Source: Parachlorella kessleri | Lineage: Eukaryota; Chlorophyta; Trebouxiophyceae; Chlorellales; Chlorellaceae | NCBI GenBank assembly: GCA_001598975.1 | Contig: BBXU01001107.1 | Coordinates: 1 to 12,658, forward strand | Direction of reading: 5' to 3' | DNA: 12,658 nucleotides | Part shown: one piece after another, positions 7,567 through 12,658 of the stretch | Numbering within the stretch: position 1 is the first letter of the stretch | How the letters are laid out: each line of letters begins with the position of its first letter | The notes under the pieces: generated by a model | What the model saw: the letters and a program-made list of their open reading frames with translations, nothing else | Databases searched by the model: none | What the model was told of the DNA's origin: nothing | Translations under genes and position numbers: made by a program

Positions 7567-9734
7567 ATGCAGTCGGGCTGGCAGACAGGGCGCCTCGTAA
7601 AGCATTCAGCAAGCGCAGCCACAGCTTTGCAGCGCTCCTTGCCAACCTCCGCCTGGCAGAAAGGACGCCCACATACAAGTTCGCAGCAGCAGCATCGTCG
7701 GGCAGGCCAGCAATCGGCACAAAGTGCCACACAAGCAGCTCCTACCGACGTCTTTGTTCTGGATTTTGATGGCGTGATCTGCGACAGTGAACCGGAGGCA
7801 AGTAGGCGGCCGCCGCCCGCGTCAGCACGACAGTTGCACATCAGGGGACTCAGCTTGCCCACTCCCGATGCCTGTTCACTGTGCTAGCAGGTGTCTACCT
7901 CCGCTTATGCAGCAGCAGCCCAGCGCTGGCCGCAGCATTTCACTAGTCTAGCCCCCGATCAAGTTTCAGCAATAAAGGCAGGGCTAAGAAAAACACGTAC
8001 CCGCCTGGTTGAGGGCTATGAGGCTCTGGTGATGGCCCGGCTACTGGCAGAGGACTCCCAGAATGAAGGTGAGCTGATGGAGCGGTCAGGTGTGTCCGCT
8101 GCCGAAGGTTGGTAATATTAAGACAAACGTCTGGGAGGAGCCATCGCATCTTTTGGGTGTGGACGGGACTCTGCTTCTGGTGCCCGACCCCTGCAGGGAA
8201 GGGCACAGTTTGGGTCTGCCTGCAGCACACACTTCATATAGTACCAGACCATATGACCTGGGGAACCAGTGTCATTGGTGGTGACAGGGCAGCGTGCAAC
8301 GTGTCAGCGGTGCAGGTGCCCCGAAAGACCTTCCAAGTGCCAGCCAAACCTATGGCCCCTGTAGGTTTTCCTGCATTGCTTCATGGCGATGCAAGCAGAG
8401 CACATCAATATCGGCTGGGCATATGCCAGCAGGAGCAGGAGTGGCGCGGCCACTCCTGCTCACGACGTATTGCAAATGACCGTGGGCTGCATGTCCAGTG
8501 GCTGGGAAGCACACTACTGCTGACATGTCAGTGGGGGTGCACTGCCTGCAGTCCACATTCTGGAAGGCTGGGATGCCCTGCTGCCCGCCACGCTGGCAAG
8601 ATGGCACGAGGACAGCGGGCAGCTGCAGTCCCTCTTTGAGCAGCACCGCAGCTCGCGTATGAACGGCAGGCCCGAGGAGTGGACGGCACTTAACACCTTC
8701 TTCCCGGGCGTGGCAGATGCGCTGCAGGTCTGTCGACTGCAGCCAAGCTAGCCTGCAGGCGGCAGCATGCCAGCCACCTAGAGCTTGTGTACTGCCGTGC
8801 AGCAGCGTGTGCCATGTGCCTGCGCACGCCTGTGTGTGAGCATCACCCCCTGCAGCGGCTGGGTGAAGCCCTCCAAGAGATTTCTAAGACCACCACACGA
8901 CCAGCAGTTCACACATACACTGGTCCCAGCACCGCCTGTACTGCTGCAGGACTGCCCCTACCCCTTCTACATCGCCAGCAGCAAGGCCGCCTCGCGCCTG
9001 TCGGTCCTGCTCAAAGCGGGGCTGCCGGCTCAGGAGGACCTGTGGAGGGAGGGCAGCCCCCGGGTGTTTGCCTCCCTGCTGCCACCCAACGCCAAGAAGG
9101 CTGAGGCGCTCAGGTGAGGGGCCAGCCTAGCTGTCGTGGTAGGGGAACAGTGCAGAAGGCGACCCAGTATGTGGTAGGCTTCTGGGCGGGGGGGCCCAGG
9201 TGCAGCAGAGGCAGGCTTGGCCTTGCAGGACCATGCCTACTTGGTGGCTGAATCGCGCGATCCATCGACACCACTGCATCACCCTGTTCCAGAGCATCGT
9301 TCTAGTACTGCCACCAGTGGCACCCACTTCCATGGGCCATCACAGGGCACACTGCCCTGTGCTGGCTCGAAGCCATGTTCGCTCACTGGCTGCCCTTGCG
9401 CCTTCCCTGCAGAGCCATCATGGCCCGTCCCCTCGCCCAGGCACCCTCCACAACCCTGCACTTTGTGGACGACCGCTTCGAGACCCTGGAAGCCATTCAT
9501 CACCAGTCTGACCTGGCGGGGCGCTGGCGCCTCCACTTCGCCACCTGGGGCTACTCCACAGAGGCGGAGCGCACCGCGGTCGCGCAAGGGGCGCTGCCGG
9601 GGGTCCGGCCGCTGGGCCTGCCGCAGTTTTGTGAGCTGCTGCGGTGGGGGGTGGTCATGGGTGTGGACGACGGGTGTGAGCCGACAGCGGAGGAGGTGGA
9701 GCAGGGGGTGGCAGGCAGCGCCCGCCGGCGGTAG
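7567..9734 (+). CDS. HAD-superfamily hydrolase, probably organelle-targeted
   Basis: A predicted phosphatase-type HAD protein whose substrate is unknown; the closest family I recognise is the uncharacterised plant HAD proteins with a DFDGV(I/L)CDS motif. Exons: 7567-7797, 7891-8107, 8552-8727, 8950-9113, 9413-9734; 1110 bases, 369 aa, phases close. Seen: a leader rich in Ser/Ala/Gln/Arg and without acidic residues (1 to about 60), fitting a plastid or mitochondrial presequence; motif I LDFDGVICDS (65-74); helical cap (about 78-205) ending TFFPGVADAL; YIASSK (motif II, Ser218/219); a Lys pair at 257-258 as candidate motif III; LHFVDDRFETL (motif IV, Asp282/283); then WGYSTEAER near the end. 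Intron 1 has a GC donor (GAG|GCAAGT). Exon 2 has three in-phase donors (ends 8068, 8089, 8107); I chose 8107 because it best keeps the family length before ILEGW. The start is the first in-frame ATG; upstream codons are GTG only. The gene is head-to-head with PRMT4. Confidence 0.88.
7798..7890 (+). other. GC-AG intron 1 of the HAD gene
   Basis: Donor GAG|GCAAGT and acceptor CTAGCAG|GTG, 93 bases. Joining gives CDSEPE-VSTSAYAAAAQRWP, which matches the family spacing between motif I and the RWP segment. The donor matches the known GC-AG consensus strongly (AG|GCAAGT). Confidence 0.82.
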
Positions 9735-10564
9735 CGGTAAGCAGGAGAAGGGCAGGTGTCGCCAGTCTCTGCTCTTAGAATTTGAAGAGTTCTTAAGTTT
9801 CGGGAAGAGCGTGTGGTGGCATGCAGAACCACAGTGTTCACTCAAAAACAGTAGCGTGTAACTTACAAAGCCGAGCCAGAGTGTGTGGGAGCCCCCGTGG
9901 CCTTGTCCCCTGTCGCCTGACAACTCGTAACATGTATGTCTTGACAAGTCACAGGTAGTGTGTCTTACGATTTGTTGCAGCAGGCGGCCTCTTGTTAAAG
10001 TAACCAATTCAACACCGCTCGCAGTCAAACGCTGGGTGCCACATCGCACTGATGCACAATAACATGACACGCGTCACTGACCCTGGTTCAAGTTTGGGTC
10101 ACCTCTTAGTATGGAAGTACGAGATTGCATGTGTAAATGTCATGCTATGCTCGATGCCAAATGAAGTTGGCTGCCTAGACGCAAGAGAGCTGGGCAAAAG
10201 AATGCCAAGGAATACAGCAGGGGCACGCATACAGCAGCTGGGAAATACAACAGCAGGCCGTGGGGGTATCAAATGGCCTGGCCATGCACAAAAGTACGCA
10301 ATGCGCAAGACTGCATGAAATGAAAAGTTGAGGAGTGTTCCAACACATATGGTTGGCAAGCATCCCCCGCCCCCCCAATATAGGACACCCCCGCGAAACC
10401 AGAGACGAACAATGGACAGATCCCTGCCCCAGAAGCAAGAGACTCAGCCTCCAAGTAGCGACCGAGGACAAGGATGATCACCGCGGCACACAGCAAAAGC
10501 AAGGGTGAGGAAGGCCCCCTAGGGCCCCTCCCAGCCAGGCCCCTCTGCAGGTACACCCTACACC
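9735..10564. other. convergent intergenic region with 3' UTRs
   Basis: Lies between the stop of the plus-strand HAD gene and the stop of the minus-strand hotdog thioesterase. It looks less GC-rich than the coding parts and holds a C run near 10366-10377. Open frames here have no recognisable product and no conserved splice-linked neighbours. I see nothing else beyond the candidate poly(A) elements. Confidence 0.6.
9857..9867. terminator. symmetrical poly(A) element TGTAA-C-TTACA
   Basis: TGTAA at 9857-9861 on the plus strand sits about 122 bases after the HAD stop, a typical place for the green-algal poly(A) signal. TTACA at 9863-9867 gives TGTAA on the minus strand, making one possible two-way signal. 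For the minus gene this would imply a 3' UTR of about 700 bases, so only the plus-strand use is well placed. Confidence 0.45.
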
Positions 10565-12511
10565 CTAGTCCCTGGGGAAGGCCCGATTAAACAGGTACTG
10601 CGCCACGTCCCGCACCATCTTCTGTGGCTTGGGTGCAACAAACAGGGCGCGTGCCGTGGCAAACACCTTGCCGCCCGGCCCGTCGCACACGGTGGCCTTC
10701 ATCCACAGCTTGCGCCCCTCCGCCTTCTCCACCTCCGTCACGCACAGCACCGTGCTGCCCGCCGCAATCTTGCTCTTGTACTGCACCTCCAGGCTCACCG
10801 TATAGGCTGCAGCAAGGGAACACACTCCCGTCAAAGCTGTGCTTCCTCCTACACAGGTTTGTGCTTCCTCCTACACGAATCGCCCGCCCAAGGCCTGCCA
10901 GGCTGTCAGCACCTGGGAACCGCGGCCTGCGGGTCCGCGGGGAGGTGGCGGTCGGCGTTCAATTAAGCACAGAAGCTGCACTCCCTGCTGCTGTCAAGTA
11001 GTCTAAAGAACTATCATATAGCACAGTCTAACGGATGAGGCGCGCTGCCCTGCTCAGGCGCAGCAAACCTAGTCCCGGCTGGTATGCAGCCTCTTGAGTC
11101 AACTCCTGCCGCACACCTGGCCCCCAAAAGTTGAGCGCCTTCTGCTGCTTGAGTGCAAACAGCAGCCCGCCGAACGACTCATCAATGATGGCTGCAGTCA
11201 GACCGCCGTGCACGACGCGCGGGAACCCGCACACCTCCCTGCAACAGGCAACAAACGCACAGTCTTACACCAGGCTGGAGCACAGGGCCTGGCAGCCTCG
11301 CCAGGAAGTTTGCACACCACTGGGACACACACAGATACGCAGGGCTCCCCCCCGCAAAACCCTTGGGAAACACGTAGCAACCCGGCCACACGTCCAGTAG
11401 ACCAATCTGGACGTCCTTGCCCCGTGGCACACACCTGCCTAGGCTGACGATGGTCTTGAACGTCTTGTCCCTGGGGTTGTAGAAGCCGTGCAGGTCGTCC
11501 ACGATCCCCTTGCCCACAAAGGCGGAGAACATGTGGTCATCCTCCAGGAAGGGGTGGTCAGCCTTCATCAGCGCCTCCGCTGTCAACACCTGCAGTAGGG
11601 TAAAGTTGGATCGGCGCTGGGCGGCTTGCCCTGCCCTTGCAGAGGAAACCCCCTCAGCAAGCAACGGTCACAACAGACAAGGCCTGGTCGGCACCGGGCT
11701 GCCTGCCACACCCTTGCAGGCAGACCCAACAGGTTCGCCGCCTCTGTGTCAGAAGGGGGACAGACACACATGCACTTTACAACAGATGCCCCTCAAGCTG
11801 GGTACTGCATGGTCCATAATCATTGATTCCTTCAAAAGTGGTGGGGACACCCCCCCCCCCCTCCCCCCCCCCACCACACCCTGCCCTGGGCCAGGGGAGG
11901 GTTGGTGTCCCCCTTTGGAGGACCTGCCTGCACGTGTGATTTGACAGTCCACCATTAATGCGACCTACCCATCTGAGGCAGCCCCCAGCCTCCCCACCAA
12001 GGCACCCCCTCCCCCGCCCCGACCAGTGGGGTACCTTTGGAGTGCGACCAGGGGTTGCACCCACACCGCCGCCATCCCACGTGCAGCATACTCTGCAGCT
12101 TGCACCGGCGCACACACTTCAAACAAGCCACACCAACGGCGGAACAGAGCCAGTGAACGTCGCAAAACTCACCAGCTGGCTGCCCGGCTCCTCCGCGATC
12201 TCATTAATCCAGGGGTGACTTCTCTTGGCGGCCTCATAGTGGATATGGCTCACCAACGCATCTCCCTCCAGCTTTTGCTGGAAGGCGTAGGCTACTGACC
12301 CAAACAGTGCTGCAGCAGCCGGCGTGAGTAGTAGCCACCTACCCAGCTGCCAACCCCCTGCTGATGCGGCGCTAGCAACTACTCTGCCGTGAGTCCTTGC
12401 TCCACCGGCACTGTGGCTGCTCCGGCGCCACTCACGGCGCTGTAGACTGCCATCGACTGCCTTGGGCTTCGTGAGGGGCCGCAGGGATCGAAGAACGAAC
12501 CTCCCATACAT
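10565..12511 (-). CDS. hotdog-fold thioesterase, PaaI/THEM4-like
   Basis: A probable acyl-CoA thioesterase; substrate not predictable from sequence. Exons on the minus strand: 12511-12173, 11589-11435, 11238-11117 and 10806-10565; 858 bases, 285 aa, phases 0, 2 and 1 closing exactly, stop TAG. Seen: a basic leader nearly free of acidic residues (1 to about 58) fitting a mitochondrial or plastid presequence; a hydrophobic stretch LLLTPAAAALFGSVAYAF (60-77) that could anchor it in a membrane; then the hotdog domain with VVHGGLTAAIIDESFGG, where His175-Gly-Gly and Asp184/Glu185 form the family's active-site region. The last strands YTVSLEVQYKSKIAAGSTV and RALFVAPKP match the pattern of eukaryotic HGG-motif thioesterases, including fungal mitochondrial-type proteins. 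It converges on the HAD gene. The ATG is the only good start; no signal peptide of the secretory kind is seen. Confidence 0.92.
10838..10876. repeat. 17-base direct repeat, two copies
   Basis: TGTGCTTCCTCCTACAC occurs at 10838-10854 and again at 10860-10876, a period of 22 bases. It lies in the last intron of the hotdog thioesterase gene, close to the 3' splice site at 10807. Probably a small local duplication. Confidence 0.85.
11848..11876. repeat. poly-C tract in thioesterase intron 1
   Basis: Two long C runs separated by a single T on the plus strand, giving G runs in the minus-strand transcript. It is inside the 583-base first intron (11590-12172) and has no coding role. Such tracts are prone to sequencing length error. 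Confidence 0.8.
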
Positions 12512-12658
12512 TCTGTCAACCGACCGGCTGCGGGTAACTTAATGCCTGCAATCTATGAGAACAACGTATATGAATGCACCAGCAAGCAAGGGGCGTTTTT
12601 GTTAAGGGCCAAACGTGATGTATTAATAATCTTGCGCCCTGGCTGTAACGCCCTGAGA
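12512..12658 (-). promoter_or_regulatory. upstream region of the hotdog thioesterase gene
   Basis: Only 147 bases of upstream sequence are in the window. An AT-rich palindromic TATTAATA at 12621-12628 lies about 110 bases before the ATG and could be a TATA-like element. No CCAAT box is seen. The transcription start cannot be placed. Confidence 0.3.

Noticed and set aside
9279..10070. 263-aa open frame on the minus strand
   Set aside because: Antisense to HAD exon 5, which is well supported on the plus strand, then runs into the convergent intergenic region; no recognisable domain.
1..12658. A shared pathway or gene cluster among the four genes
   Set aside because: Protein depalmitoylation, arginine methylation, an orphan HAD and an acyl thioesterase have no common substrate or pathway that the sequence shows; neighbouring genes in algal genomes are usually unrelated.

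Overview
This is nuclear DNA from a GC-rich, intron-dense eukaryote, most likely a chlorophyte green alga (a trebouxiophyte is my best guess, not proven). The reasons are four split genes whose spliced products resemble land-plant or fungal/animal proteins, 21 short spliceosomal introns, Ala/Gln/Gly-rich coding sequence, C-rich low-complexity introns and TGTAA-type 3' signals. No prokaryotic operon, RNA gene, CRISPR array or mobile element is visible. Most long open frames in the window are intron read-through or antisense shadows. I rebuilt the exons by hand from family similarity plus splice sites; exon lengths and phases close exactly in all four genes.

Layout, left to right. (1) Minus strand, left edge to 2285: a lysosomal/vacuolar palmitoyl-protein thioesterase (PPT1 type), missing its 3' exon(s) and so its catalytic His. 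(2) 2286-3074: PPT upstream region plus the 3' UTR of the next gene. (3) Minus strand, 3075-7123: complete type I protein arginine methyltransferase of the PRMT4/CARM1 class, nine exons, 538 aa. (4) 7124-7566: short divergent promoter region with a palindromic double CCAAT box. (5) Plus strand, 7567-9734: HAD-superfamily phosphatase-like protein with an apparent organelle-targeting leader, five exons, 369 aa. (6) 9735-10564: convergent intergenic region with a symmetrical TGTAA/TTACA element. (7) Minus strand, 10565-12511: hotdog-fold (PaaI/THEM4-like) thioesterase with a basic leader and a possible membrane segment, four exons, 285 aa. (8) 12512-12658: its upstream region.

The four genes do not form an evident pathway. 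Two are thioesterases acting on different substrates (protein S-acyl groups; probably acyl-CoA), so their closeness is probably chance. The most notable features are in gene architecture: three of 21 introns use GC instead of GT donors; one PPT intron holds tandem copies of the start of the following exon together with its 3' splice site; and G-run clusters follow several 5' splice sites.
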